Shown here piece after piece: positions 9,580 through 17,846 of a stretch of 64,000 nucleotides of DNA; position 1 is the first letter of the stretch; every line of letters starts with the position of its first letter. Made by a program: the position numbers and the translations under genes. The stretch is from Saprospiraceae bacterium. GTDB lineage: Bacteria > Bacteroidota > Bacteroidia > Chitinophagales > Saprospiraceae. Below the pieces are notes generated by a model, which was not told where the DNA came from, did not search any database, and saw nothing but the letters and a program-made list of their open reading frames with translations. Where the stretch lies: assembly GCA_016713025.1 (NCBI GenBank), contig JADJPZ010000004.1, positions 3,286,001 through 3,350,000 of the forward strand, written 5' to 3'.

Positions 9580-10674
9580 ATGCATTTTCGTGAAACATTA
9601 ATTTCCATTTCCATCCTGATTTTTATTTTGGTTTCAGGTTGTAAAAAGAAATCAGATCAGATAAGTCAAACATCGAATGTCAAACAAAAACTGTCGGAAT
9701 ACGGATTTTTCGAAGGAAAACTTTCAGACCTGTCACCAAGAGCTGATGTATTGCCTTACGATCTGAATACACCATTATTTACCGATTATGCTTACAAGGC
9801 AAGATTTGTATGGATGCCAAAAGGTAGCTCTGCGTCATATACTACCGATCACGTCCTGGAATTTCCTAAAGGAACAGTGCTGATAAAAAATTTTTATTAC
9901 TTGCTCGACGAAAGAAAACCTGAACAAGGCAAAAGAATCATAGAGACCCGTTTGATGATAAACAATGATAAAGGATGGGAAGTACTTACCTACATCTGGA
10001 ATAAAGAGCAAACTGAAGCGCAATTTGACAAAGCAGGTGATATCCTTCCTGTCTCATGGGTCAACAACGAAGGAAAAGAGATGTCAATACAATACATCAT
10101 ACCCAATAAAAATCAGTGTAAGAGCTGCCATACTTACAAAGGTAAGTTTACACCCATAGGACCAAAAGTAGCTCATCTGAATAAAGATTTTGTCTATGCT
10201 GAAGGTACACAAAATCAATTGGCAAAATGGCAATCTGTGGGTTATCTGAAAGGGTACGATCCAAATCAACTGCATCCCAAAGCTGCAAACATGGATGACA
10301 AATCACAAAGTATTCATGAACGTGCAATGGCATACCTCGACATCAACTGTGCTCACTGCCACAATCCGCATGGTGCAGCAAATACTTCAGGTCTGACATT
10401 GACGCTCGATAGTCCTATAGATCTGAATCTGGGGATTTACAAGGCAACAGTTTCTGCAGGTGCAGGCACGGGCGGACATACCTATTCTATTGTTCCCGGC
10501 AATCCTGATCAATCCATACTGGTTTACAGGATGCAAAGCACCAATCCCGGAGCTATGATGCCTGAACTTGGACGTACCGTTGTGCACGAAGAGGGTGTGA
10601 CCCTCATCTCAGATTGGATAAAAAGTATGAATCCTAAAGAGTTTGATATGCCTGAGAAGAGTTTATTACAGTGA
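9580..10674 (+). CDS. SO_2930-like diheme c-type cytochrome lipoprotein (TIGR03806-like)
   Basis: 364 residues. The signal ends in LVSGC, a lipobox, so it is likely envelope-anchored and exported. Two heme-binding CxxCH motifs are present: CKSCH at 180-184 and CAHCH at 257-261. The second lies in INCAHCHNPHGAAN, typical of this family. Conserved family stretches include DVLPYDLNTPLFTDYA and PGNPDQSILVYRM near the end. It probably transfers electrons in the periplasm or at the outer membrane. It forms an operon with the beta-helix lipoprotein just upstream. The substrate is unknown. Confidence 0.87.
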   Translation: MHFRETLISISILIFILVSGCKKKSDQISQTSNVKQKLSEYGFFEGKLSDLSPRADVLPYDLNTPLFTDYAYKARFVWMPKGSSASYTTDHVLEFPKGTVLIKNFYYLLDERKPEQGKRIIETRLMINNDKGWEVLTYIWNKEQTEAQFDKAGDILPVSWVNNEGKEMSIQYIIPNKNQCKSCHTYKGKFTPIGPKVAHLNKDFVYAEGTQNQLAKWQSVGYLKGYDPNQLHPKAANMDDKSQSIHERAMAYLDINCAHCHNPHGAANTSGLTLTLDSPIDLNLGIYKATVSAGAGTGGHTYSIVPGNPDQSILVYRMQSTNPGAMMPELGRTVVHEEGVTLISDWIKSMNPKEFDMPEKSLLQ

Positions 10675-10758
10675 TGATGGATTAAATAAACCAATCATCA
10701 TTATTTTGCTTAGGATATGCTCTCAAAATGTATCTATCAATCCTATTGAGTCAAAGTA

Positions 10759-12006
10759 TCACGCTGCTATCAACTTCCTAATGGCACTTTTTGAAATCTT
10801 ATCCTCAGCATAGACCCTGTCCACTACAAACTCCTTGATATCTTTTTGTGATGGTAACTCAAACATTGCATCTGTAAGTATAGCTTCACACAAAGACCTT
10901 AGACCCCGCGCACCCAACTTATATTCCAATGCTTTGTCGGCAATAAAATCGATGGCTTCTTTGTCAAAGACCAACTTTATGCCTTCAATTTCAAATAGCT
11001 TATTGTATTGTTTTAACAAGGCATTTTTAGGCTCGGTAAGTATAGCAAGCAGGGTACCCTTATCCAATGGTTCGAGATATGTCAGGACTGGAAGTCTACC
11101 TATCAACTCCGGAATAAGTCCATAATGTTTGAGATCCTGATGAGTGATGTATTGGAGCATATTTTCTCTGTCGAAATGTTCTTTATCGTCATGATTGTAA
11201 CCTATGACCTGAGTGTTGAGTCTCCTGGATATGACTTTTTCTATCCCTGCAAATGCTCCTCCGCAGATAAAGAGAATATTGGAAGTATCCACCTTGATCA
11301 TCTTTTGCTCTGGATGTTTTCTACCTCCATGTGGCGGCACATTTACATCTGTACCTTCGAGCAGTTTCAATAAGGCTTGCTGCACTCCTTCACCGGATAC
11401 GTCACGTGTGATAGATGGGTTGTCACTTTTTCTGGCAATTTTATCCAACTCGTCTATATACACGATACCCCTTTGTGCGGCTTCTACATTGAAGTCACAT
11501 GCCTGAAGCAATCTGCTCAGCATGCTTTCGACATCCTCACCGACATACCCTGCCTCAGTAAATACTGTAGCATCTACTATGGCAAATGGTACATCAAGAA
11601 ACTTGGCAATAGTCTTTGCAAGTAATGTTTTACCTGTACCTGTCTCACCTACAAGGATGATGTTGGACTTTTCTATTTCGACATCTCCTGTGTTGATACT
11701 ATTGAGCCTTTTGTAATGATTGTAGACAGCTACCGAAAGATACTTTTTTGCATCAGTCTGACCAATGACGTACTGATCCAGGAATGTTTTTATCTGAGCC
11801 GGTGTAATGTTTGTTGGAAGTCCGGCTAAACTATCCTTCTTCGATGAAGATTTTTTTGATGGCTTCAATTCATCTGATATGATTTCATGTGCCTGCTCTA
11901 CACATGACTCGCATATGTGGCCATCTATTCCGGCTATGAGCATAAGTGCATCACGCTTGTCTTTGCCACAAAATGAACATTTAATATTTTCCTTATATTT
12001 TGACAT
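10759..12006 (-). CDS. clpX: ATP-dependent protease ATPase subunit ClpX
   Basis: AAA+ unfoldase that recognises tagged or folded substrates and feeds them into ClpP. The N-terminal zinc-binding domain has Cys10, Cys13, Cys32 and Cys35. Walker A is GETGTGKT (120-127), Walker [10 protein letters not shown] ends at Asp185-Glu186, and the pore loop GYVG is at 153-156. The length of 415 residues is normal. It lies 21 bp downstream of clpP on the same strand, in the conserved order tig-clpP-clpX, and is probably co-transcribed with clpP. Confidence 0.97.
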   Translation of the reverse strand: MSKYKENIKCSFCGKDKRDALMLIAGIDGHICESCVEQAHEIISDELKPSKKSSSKKDSLAGLPTNITPAQIKTFLDQYVIGQTDAKKYLSVAVYNHYKRLNSINTGDVEIEKSNIILVGETGTGKTLLAKTIAKFLDVPFAIVDATVFTEAGYVGEDVESMLSRLLQACDFNVEAAQRGIVYIDELDKIARKSDNPSITRDVSGEGVQQALLKLLEGTDVNVPPHGGRKHPEQKMIKVDTSNILFICGGAFAGIEKVISRRLNTQVIGYNHDDKEHFDRENMLQYITHQDLKHYGLIPELIGRLPVLTYLEPLDKGTLLAILTEPKNALLKQYNKLFEIEGIKLVFDKEAIDFIADKALEYKLGARGLRSLCEAILTDAMFELPSQKDIKEFVVDRVYAEDKISKSAIRKLIAA

Positions 12007-12027
12007 ACTAAAGGATATTACTTTGAT

Positions 12028-12726
12028 TTAAGGTTTTTTTGTAGCTGACTTTCTATCCAGCACTTCATCTACCAATCCGTATTCTTTTGCCTCTGTGGCT
12101 GTCATCCAGTTGTCCCTGTCTGAGTCTCTCTCGATATCTTCAAATGTTTTGCCGGTATGGGTAGCCATGATGTCATAGAGTTCATTTCTCAGGTTCTTGA
12201 TCAGTTTGTAGGAAATCTCCATATCCGTAAACTGTCCCTGCATACCACCTGATGGCTGATGTATCATCACTCTGGAATGCGGAAGACAAGTACGCTTTCC
12301 GGTTTTGCCCGCACAAAGTAATACAGCACCCATAGATGCCGCCAAACCAGTACATATTGTAGCCACATCCGGTGCGACATATTGCATAGTGTCATAGATG
12401 CCCATACCAGCTATCACTGAGCCGCCCGGGCTATTGATAAACATTTGAATATCCCTTTTGGGGTCAGTGGATTCCAGAAACAGAAGCTGTGCCTGAATGA
12501 CATTGGCAACATAATCATTGACGGGAACTCCCATAAAAATGATACGGTCCATCATAAGTCTGGAAAAAACGTCCATACCAACTATGTTCATCTGTCTTTC
12601 TTCTATCACTTGTGGTGTAAAACCATTGATATCGGGAACAGTTGTCTCCATAAATTTGTCCAGATGCATACTGCTCATGCCCATATGACCGACAGCAAAT
12701 TTTTTAAACTCGTTTTGTGAATGCAT
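12028..12726 (-). CDS. clpP: ATP-dependent Clp protease proteolytic subunit
   Basis: Serine peptidase of the Clp complex. The nucleophile is Ser131 in GLAASMGA and the general base is His156 in MIHQPSGG; the acidic partner lies in the ERDSDRDNW segment. At 232 residues it is longer than the usual 190-210, because about 35 extra residues precede the core, as is common in Bacteroidota and likely removed as a propeptide. It is followed immediately by clpX. Confidence 0.97.
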   Translation of the reverse strand: MHSQNEFKKFAVGHMGMSSMHLDKFMETTVPDINGFTPQVIEERQMNIVGMDVFSRLMMDRIIFMGVPVNDYVANVIQAQLLFLESTDPKRDIQMFINSPGGSVIAGMGIYDTMQYVAPDVATICTGLAASMGAVLLCAGKTGKRTCLPHSRVMIHQPSGGMQGQFTDMEISYKLIKNLRNELYDIMATHTGKTFEDIERDSDRDNWMTATEAKEYGLVDEVLDRKSATKKP

Positions 12727-12756
12727 TAAATAATCCGTTTAATTGAGTGATAAATT

Positions 12757-12764
12757 CAAACTTA
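12757..12764 (-). promoter_or_regulatory. Putative -7 box of clpP-clpX
   Basis: The minus strand reads TAAGTTTG here, matching TAnnTTTG, 31 bp upstream of the clpP start. It suggests that clpPX can be transcribed independently of tig. No well-spaced TTG was found. Confidence 0.35.
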
Positions 12765-12926
12765 CAGTTGTATTTACTATCTATCTTATAAAATGTTGCA
12801 AAATTGATTTCAACCCATAGGATTAAGATCCAACGGGATAAAACTCCTAAAAAAGAAACTAATTTTTGATAAATAGAATTAAACTGTAAAAAATAAAAAT
12901 TGAAACCATACACTTAACAACTGAGA

Positions 12927-14306
12927 TTACAAATTGTTAACCCTTTCGTTGAGTTCCTTTACTTTTTGTGTAAAATCATCTACAGAAATACTGATTTTGT
13001 CTTTGGTGACAATCTCTCCTGCTTTGGTAAAAATTTTATCAGCTAGAATTTCTTCATAAGCTTTATTGACCTGTTCCTTGTCTTTCATAAGCCGATCTAC
13101 CGTCTGAGTGATAAACGAATAATCCATGTTTCCATAGGATCTCATGTATGAAAAAACAGAGTTTATAAAATGTCTTTTGATGTCTTCTTCGGACACTTCT
13201 ATGTCAAATCTCCTTGCAAGACTGGATTTTTGTAATGACCACCGCATATTTTTTGCAAATGCGTCAAATTCTTTTTCCAATATTTCTTCATTCACATTTT
13301 CATTAGTAGCTTTCAGATACTTTTTCAGAAACTCCTCAGGCAAATCTATCTTATTATTGTCCACCAGATAATCCATTATCTCACGGTACATAAACTGTTC
13401 GGCCTGCTGATCGTAGTATTTTTTGATGTCATTTTTGAGAAATTCTCTTAGTGATGATTCATCTTTTACTGATTCGTCTCCAAAGCTGCTAAAAAAGTCT
13501 TCATTAATCTCAGCAGGGACGATCCTGGATACTTCTGCTATCCTTGCAGTAAAGATATCACCTATCTCCTGATCATTATCGGCTGGTACCTTTAGGATGT
13601 ACTTTCTTATATAATCCTTATCTTTATTCTCCAGTTTGAATACATCAAAAACAATGGTATCACCTGCCTTTTTGGTAAGAATATCTTTTTTTACATCTTC
13701 ATTGTCGATTACTTTGACCAAAATAGAGATATCTGTCTTCCATCCGTCTTCTTTGACAGCATCTCCATCCATTTCTGATGCTTCAAGCTTGAGCATATCC
13801 ATTTCTTCGATAGTATCGGTGGCTTCTATTCTCTCACCCTGACGCCTCCTTGCCGCTGTAAGTTCTTCATCTACGAGATGTTCAGGTATATCTACATCGA
13901 AGTTAGTATAGACATCCGTTTCAGAGACACCTTTGACATCTACCTCTGGAGCAATACCCAGCTCAAAACTGAAAGCATAGTCCACGGGATGATTGATGTC
14001 AAGACTTGTGATATTATTTTTATCTTCATCCGGAAGTGGTTGACCAAGGTAGTTGATTTTCTCCTCATCAAGATAGCCATATAATTTGTCCTGAAGGGTT
14101 TTATTGATGATATCAGCCAGGATTGACTTTCCGTACATTTTCTTTATGACACTTTCAGGAGTCTTACCTTTTCGGAATCCCTTCAGTTGGGCCTGATTTT
14201 TAAATTTTTTTAACTCACTATCCACCGCAGGGGTATAATCTGAAGGCTCAAGTGTAATATCCACTGATATATGTAATGGGGCTATTTCTTTTCTAACAAT
14301 TTGCAT
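12927..14306 (-). CDS. tig: Trigger factor
   Basis: Ribosome-associated chaperone that binds nascent chains. The N-terminal ribosome-binding domain contains FRKGKTPESVIKKMYG, a variant of the GFRxGKxP signature, at about residues 44-60. The middle PPIase-like region is divergent, as in other Bacteroidota, and the C-terminal half is long helical chaperone arms. The length of 459 residues fits the family. It lies upstream of clpP on the same strand, the standard genomic association, though the gap of 200 bp contains a possible separate clpP promoter. Confidence 0.93.
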   Translation of the reverse strand: MQIVRKEIAPLHISVDITLEPSDYTPAVDSELKKFKNQAQLKGFRKGKTPESVIKKMYGKSILADIINKTLQDKLYGYLDEEKINYLGQPLPDEDKNNITSLDINHPVDYAFSFELGIAPEVDVKGVSETDVYTNFDVDIPEHLVDEELTAARRRQGERIEATDTIEEMDMLKLEASEMDGDAVKEDGWKTDISILVKVIDNEDVKKDILTKKAGDTIVFDVFKLENKDKDYIRKYILKVPADNDQEIGDIFTARIAEVSRIVPAEINEDFFSSFGDESVKDESSLREFLKNDIKKYYDQQAEQFMYREIMDYLVDNNKIDLPEEFLKKYLKATNENVNEEILEKEFDAFAKNMRWSLQKSSLARRFDIEVSEEDIKRHFINSVFSYMRSYGNMDYSFITQTVDRLMKDKEQVNKAYEEILADKIFTKAGEIVTKDKISISVDDFTQKVKELNERVNNL

Positions 14307-14396
14307 AGAAAAATGATAATTATTTTAAAAAATTATGAAACATGTTATTGATCAAATCAAATGAAGGAGTAATTTTTTTCATTTGCACAAAGAGTG

Positions 14397-14478
14397 TGCG
14401 GGTGGAGGGACTCGAACCCCCAAGCCTCGCGGCACCAGATCCTAAGTCTGGCGTGTCTACCAATTTCACCACACCCGC
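14397..14478 (-). tRNA. tRNA-Leu (anticodon UAG)
   Basis: The minus strand folds as a type II tRNA: acceptor GCGGGTG/CACCCGC, anticodon stem CCAGA/TCTGG enclosing the loop CTTAGGA (anticodon TAG), a variable arm, and a T arm with GGTTCGAGTCC. The discriminator is A. CCA is not encoded. Confidence 0.95.
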
Positions 14479-14598
14479 AGTATCAACAAAACTTACTTTC
14501 TTAAAAAGTGGCGCAAAGATAAAACAATAAATGAAAAGAAAAAACAATTTCCAAGATTTGCAAAAAAAACCTTTTATGAAGTGTCTATTTTGAGTACG

Positions 14599-15354
14599 TC
14601 ATTTCACCACCGCATGGTGCACTTCTCCTAGTTTTTTCTGGATATCCTGAAGTTTATCTTCCAGCATGCTATTGAATGTATATTTTGAATCTGAAAAACT
14701 CAGGTGCGCATAATATTGCCACACTTCATCAATATCTCCATAATTAATCGCATATGGCAAGTAAACGTCATTATCTGAAATGAGTATTAGTTTTTCTGTG
14801 TTTTTTTCATTTTTTACACGTTTATACACTACTCCTTCTGATTTACTGATGATGATATATGTTTTGCCGGTCTTAATATCATGGATGTTTTCTACATATG
14901 AGCATACTACAATGCTTCCGCTTTCCATCGGCAACATCGAATCTCCCCGGATTTCAAAACCCCGATAAGTCCCATGAGGAATATTAGGAAAACCAATTTT
15001 GGGTAAGTCTCTTATATACTCGGGATCAGCAAATGACTCAAGATAGCCGGCCTCCGCTTTGGTTTCAACCAGCTCTATATTGCTGTTGTTGTCAGCATCT
15101 ACAGAGATGGCCAGTACTCTTAACTCTTTATTGCGTAAGATTTCAAGATCTCTGTGGCTTAGATTGGTCCTGAGGAGATCATCTATTTTTACGTCAAAAA
15201 TATCAGCCAGCTTGATGAGAGAATCCAAGCCCACCTGTGTATGACCCCGCTCATAATCGCTCAGTGATGATCTGGGAACACTCAGTTTTTCTGATAGCTC
15301 CTGTTGTGAGAGTTTGTGTCTGTTGCGTAGGTATTTAATGTTTGATCCAAGCAT
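14599..15354 (-). CDS. XRE-type HTH / S24 peptidase-like repressor (LexA/CI-like)
   Basis: 251-residue transcriptional repressor. Residues 5-58 are a Cro/CI helix-turn-helix (LSQQELSEKLSVPRSSLSDYERG). The C-terminal half is an S24 domain with the predicted catalytic Ser139 in RGDSMLP and Lys178 in VVYKRV, and an Ala102-Gly103 bond in KAEAGYL at the place where LexA and CI repressors cut themselves. All the elements for RecA-stimulated autocleavage are therefore visible. The Ser-Lys spacing of 39 is close to that of LexA. It lies near an AlkC-type repair gene, and a common operator precedes alkC and the Y-family polymerase gene. That it regulates them is inference. Its own upstream region lacks this operator. 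Confidence 0.9.
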   Translation of the reverse strand: MLGSNIKYLRNRHKLSQQELSEKLSVPRSSLSDYERGHTQVGLDSLIKLADIFDVKIDDLLRTNLSHRDLEILRNKELRVLAISVDADNNSNIELVETKAEAGYLESFADPEYIRDLPKIGFPNIPHGTYRGFEIRGDSMLPMESGSIVVCSYVENIHDIKTGKTYIIISKSEGVVYKRVKNEKNTEKLILISDNDVYLPYAINYGDIDEVWQYYAHLSFSDSKYTFNSMLEDKLQDIQKKLGEVHHAVVK

Positions 15355-15385
15355 GATATTTTGTGTATTTTGCGGTTAAAAATCT

Positions 15386-15485
15386 AATGTCGTTTAGATA
15401 AGAAATTTATCTTAGTTTTTACCCTATCTAAATCTTTCCCTTTTAAGGGAAAGACTTTATAAAGAGGTCTTAACTAAACGACATT
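15386..15485. repeat. 100-bp palindromic interspersed element, copy 1
   Basis: Terminal inverted arms AATGTCGTTTAGATAAG and CTTAACTAAACGACATT enclose a second perfect dyad CTTTCCCTT-TT-AAGGGAAAG in the centre. Three further copies lie at 41626, 46990 and 57906. This copy sits between the S24 repressor promoter and the 3' end of alkC. Confidence 0.9.
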
Positions 15486-15495
15486 GGTTAAAATT

Positions 15496-16638
15496 CTAAA
15501 TCCTCAATTCAAAAGCCAGAGATTCACTCTCATTACCATTGATGACAATAGAAATTTTGTGGATTCCTGAATAATGTCTTCTTGTAGTAAGATCCTGAAA
15601 TCTGTGCAGTTTTGTAAATTTATGTGTCGAATTTGGTAAAATTGGTTTTTCGGTAATTTTGAAAATTTTCTTTGAAAATTGTCCGCCGGATTTGACATAC
15701 CAAATATTATACTCTACTCTGAACACTGCCTCATCATCACTGAGATTGGTTAATGAGAATGAAAATGAAAGTGGTTCACTTTGAGACAGCTGATCCTGGT
15801 CAATTTGAAAATGCTCCATATCATAGGGAACATCCCTCGAGGTGCCAAAGATGTGCAATACTTCATGATTTCCGTTTTTTAGCAAGGTGCGTGCTCCATG
15901 TCTGAGGATCCAATCTGTATTAGCGGATCTGCCCTTCCATTTTTTGATATATGCAACGACCATATCAGGATGATCCTTGGAGATATCATTCAGGTGATTG
16001 GCTACACTCTTGCGCACATAAAGAGATGCATCTTCCATGAGCTTTTCCAATACAGGGATACATGGTGACGGATCATGTACCAATGCTGTAAGTTTTGTGC
16101 CCCATGGCAATCTTGGTCTGCAACCTTCTGATGCATACCTACGCACACTTTCATTGTGGTGTTCGGTCCATCTGACCATCTGCCGCATCATTTCTTTGGG
16201 GTATCGGACTATAAAAGCCCGGCCTGCAAATTCAAAACTGACAAACTGAGTGATAGCTTCAATGGCAGCTACAGAAGTTTTCAGATCATCCAAACCATAC
16301 TCCGTGATGATATCTGCCAGAAAGATATATTCCAGATTCTGATCTTTTACACCACGCCTGCGCAATACATCTATCAGCCGGAGTATGGTTTTGACTTTTT
16401 CAGGGTACTCCTTTGGCAGGATTTTAGCGGTAGTGTGAGCTAAAAAGGCCATCCTTTGCTTCAATTCTAAAGAATCCCAATGTGCCGTCTGAAAAGAAAC
16501 TATAAATGTACTTTTGTCAAAGGTGGGAATGACCTCTGTGAGTGCATCAGTGTATGTATCAAAAAATGAAGTGTTGTAAATATGTTTTAGTAATTCGGCC
16601 ATATGATGATGCCTTTGATCTATGAAGTTTATGGTCAA
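15496..16638 (-). CDS. AlkC-like DNA alkylation repair protein (HEAT-like repeats)
   Basis: Predicted DNA glycosylase of the AlkC/AlkD HEAT-like-repeat superfamily, which excises alkylated bases such as 3-methyladenine derivatives without flipping the base. Repeat signatures include VRRYASEGCRPRLPWG, LEKLMEDASLYVRKSVANH and WILRHGARTLLKNG. The C-terminal 100 residues (from about 280) are all-beta (SFSFSLTNLSDDEAVFRVEY), consistent with the Ig-like domain reported for AlkC proteins. Start at ATG 16638; ATG 16602 is an alternative. Upstream lie a TATCTTTG -7 box (16699-16692) and a tandem operator also found before the polymerase gene. Confidence 0.85.
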   Translation of the reverse strand: MTINFIDQRHHHMAELLKHIYNTSFFDTYTDALTEVIPTFDKSTFIVSFQTAHWDSLELKQRMAFLAHTTAKILPKEYPEKVKTILRLIDVLRRRGVKDQNLEYIFLADIITEYGLDDLKTSVAAIEAITQFVSFEFAGRAFIVRYPKEMMRQMVRWTEHHNESVRRYASEGCRPRLPWGTKLTALVHDPSPCIPVLEKLMEDASLYVRKSVANHLNDISKDHPDMVVAYIKKWKGRSANTDWILRHGARTLLKNGNHEVLHIFGTSRDVPYDMEHFQIDQDQLSQSEPLSFSFSLTNLSDDEAVFRVEYNIWYVKSGGQFSKKIFKITEKPILPNSTHKFTKLHRFQDLTTRRHYSGIHKISIVINGNESESLAFELRI

Positions 16639-16691
16639 AAAGAAATTATGTACTTAAAAATATGTTTAAAATTGATAATGAATATTTTTTG

Positions 16692-16699
16692 CAAAGATA
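16692..16699 (-). promoter_or_regulatory. Putative -7 box of the alkC-like gene
   Basis: The minus strand reads TATCTTTG, a match to TAnnTTTG, about 55 bp before the ATG. The nearest operator dyad begins 18 bp upstream, overlapping the expected -33 region. Confidence 0.5.
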
Positions 16700-16713
16700 A
16701 TCATATTTTCTAA

Positions 16714-16755
16714 TTGACGCATATTACGTCATAAAATTGTCGCATAAAACGTCTG
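16714..16755. promoter_or_regulatory. Tandem CG-N7-CG operator upstream of alkC-like gene
   Basis: Two dyads, GACGCATATTACGTC (CG at 16718 and 16727) and GTCGCATAAAACGTC (CG at 16741 and 16750), lie exactly 23 bp apart. The first has perfect TGACG/CGTCA arms. The same two-site layout with the same 23-bp spacing precedes the Y-family polymerase gene. It also lies upstream of the divergent sdpR gene, which could share the control. Confidence 0.65.
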
Positions 16756-16793
16756 TTTCCGATATTTGTAATAAAAAGGTTATTTCTTTAAAA

Positions 16794-16838
16794 TATGTTT
16801 GTATAATTAAAAATATATTTCGATATTTGTCGAAATAT
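16794..16838 (+). promoter_or_regulatory. sdpR promoter -7 box and probable SdpR operator
   Basis: TATGTTTG (16794-16801) matches the -7 consensus. Just downstream, 16815-16838 is a perfect dyad ATATTTCGA-N6-TCGAAATAT. A dyad overlapping the transcription start is where an ArsR-type autorepressor would bind, so this is the likely SdpR site. Confidence 0.5.
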
Positions 16839-16852
16839 AAAAACAACTCAGT

Positions 16853-17110
16853 TTGAATCATCTTTTTAAAGCTTTAAATGATCCTGTCAGGAGAGATATT
16901 TTGGACTTACTCAAGGATAAAGACATGAGCGCCGGAGATATCGCTGATCATTTCAATATCGGCAAACCCACCATATCTCACCATTTGGATTTATTGCGAC
17001 AAGCCGGATTGGTCACATCAGAAAAGCAAGGACAATTTATCATCTACAGTATCAGTACCACGGTACTGGACGAGATGCTGCAATGGATCTATCAAATCAA
17101 ATCAAAATAA
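16853..17110 (+). CDS. sdpR: ArsR-family autorepressor (SdpR-like)
   Basis: 85-residue winged-helix DNA-binding protein. It has the ArsR/SdpR opening NHLFKALNDPVRRDILDLLKD and the recognition-helix region IGKPTISHHLDLLRQAGLV. No metal-binding Cys cluster is present, in line with SdpR rather than metal sensors. The start is TTG; this gives the standard MNHLFKALNDP opening and no ATG is suitably placed. It is followed 23 bp later by sdpI, the usual partner. A perfect dyad lies just upstream. No SdpC toxin gene is seen. Confidence 0.88.
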   Translation: MNHLFKALNDPVRRDILDLLKDKDMSAGDIADHFNIGKPTISHHLDLLRQAGLVTSEKQGQFIIYSISTTVLDEMLQWIYQIKSK

Positions 17111-17133
17111 TCACCTTCTAAAATCACAACATT

Positions 17134-17793
17134 ATGAAATTCTTATACTTAAAAAATCTCATCTTAGTCATGTTTTTGGCAGCGCCTTTGATTTATCTAA
17201 ATATGGTCTATGATATACTTCCGGAAAAAGTCGCCTTACACTTCGGCGCAGATATGCAGCCAGATCGTTATGGACCCAAAAGTGAATTGTGGACCACCAT
17301 TCTTATGCTGATGGGTATTGCATTAGTCGCCTATCTCCTTGTGACCAATCTCAGCAAAATAGATCCGAAAAACCAAAACCTGCAGTCTCAAGGTATCATT
17401 GAGAAATTGGGCCTGACTATAGTTGGCTTTATGTCACTCATCACGCTTTACATTATCTATAGTAGCTATAATCCTACCAGTGGAAAGCTATTAATTGTGA
17501 TGCTGGGCGGACTGTTTGCAGTATTAGGCAACTTTATGAATAGCATCAAACCCAATTATTTTGTAGGGTTTCGATTGCCCTGGACACTTGAAAATGAAGA
17601 CAATTGGCGCAAGACACACCAACTCGGAGGTAAGGTTTGGGTAGCGGGCGGTTTGCTGATAGCTCTGTTGACTTTTCTCCTGCCAGCAGCCCTGATATTA
17701 AAATTATTGTTTGTGATCATATCTATCATGGTATTGGTACCTGCAATTTATTCCTATAGACACTATCGGCAGTCAAAAATAATTTCAAAATAA
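17134..17793 (+). CDS. sdpI: SdpI-family multipass membrane protein
   Basis: 219 residues with about six transmembrane helices (about 10-27, 52-72, 90-108, 116-134, 166-186 and 188-206). An N-terminal DUF1648-type segment (LPEKVALHFGADMQPDRYGPK) and a C-terminal GFRLPWTLENEDNWRKTHQLGGKVW signature place it in the SdpI/YhfL group. In Bacillus, SdpI gives immunity to the SdpC toxin and sequesters SdpR at the membrane. Here there is no toxin gene, so a general membrane-stress role is more likely. In operon with sdpR. Confidence 0.88.
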   Translation: MKFLYLKNLILVMFLAAPLIYLNMVYDILPEKVALHFGADMQPDRYGPKSELWTTILMLMGIALVAYLLVTNLSKIDPKNQNLQSQGIIEKLGLTIVGFMSLITLYIIYSSYNPTSGKLLIVMLGGLFAVLGNFMNSIKPNYFVGFRLPWTLENEDNWRKTHQLGGKVWVAGGLLIALLTFLLPAALILKLLFVIISIMVLVPAIYSYRHYRQSKIISK

Positions 17794-17846
17794 TAATAAC
17801 CTGGAAGACAGTCACATTATGCACAAGATACTTTTTATTCATAATT

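Noticed and set aside
15386..15485. Half-sites of the operator (TGTCGTTTA) in the palindromic element
   Set aside because: The element ends resemble the operator half-site but lack the CG-N7-CG layout, so no shared regulation is claimed.
16853..17793. Bacteriocin or toxin-immunity system
   Set aside because: sdpR and sdpI homologues are present but no SdpC-like toxin gene is next to them; such pairs are common without a toxin.
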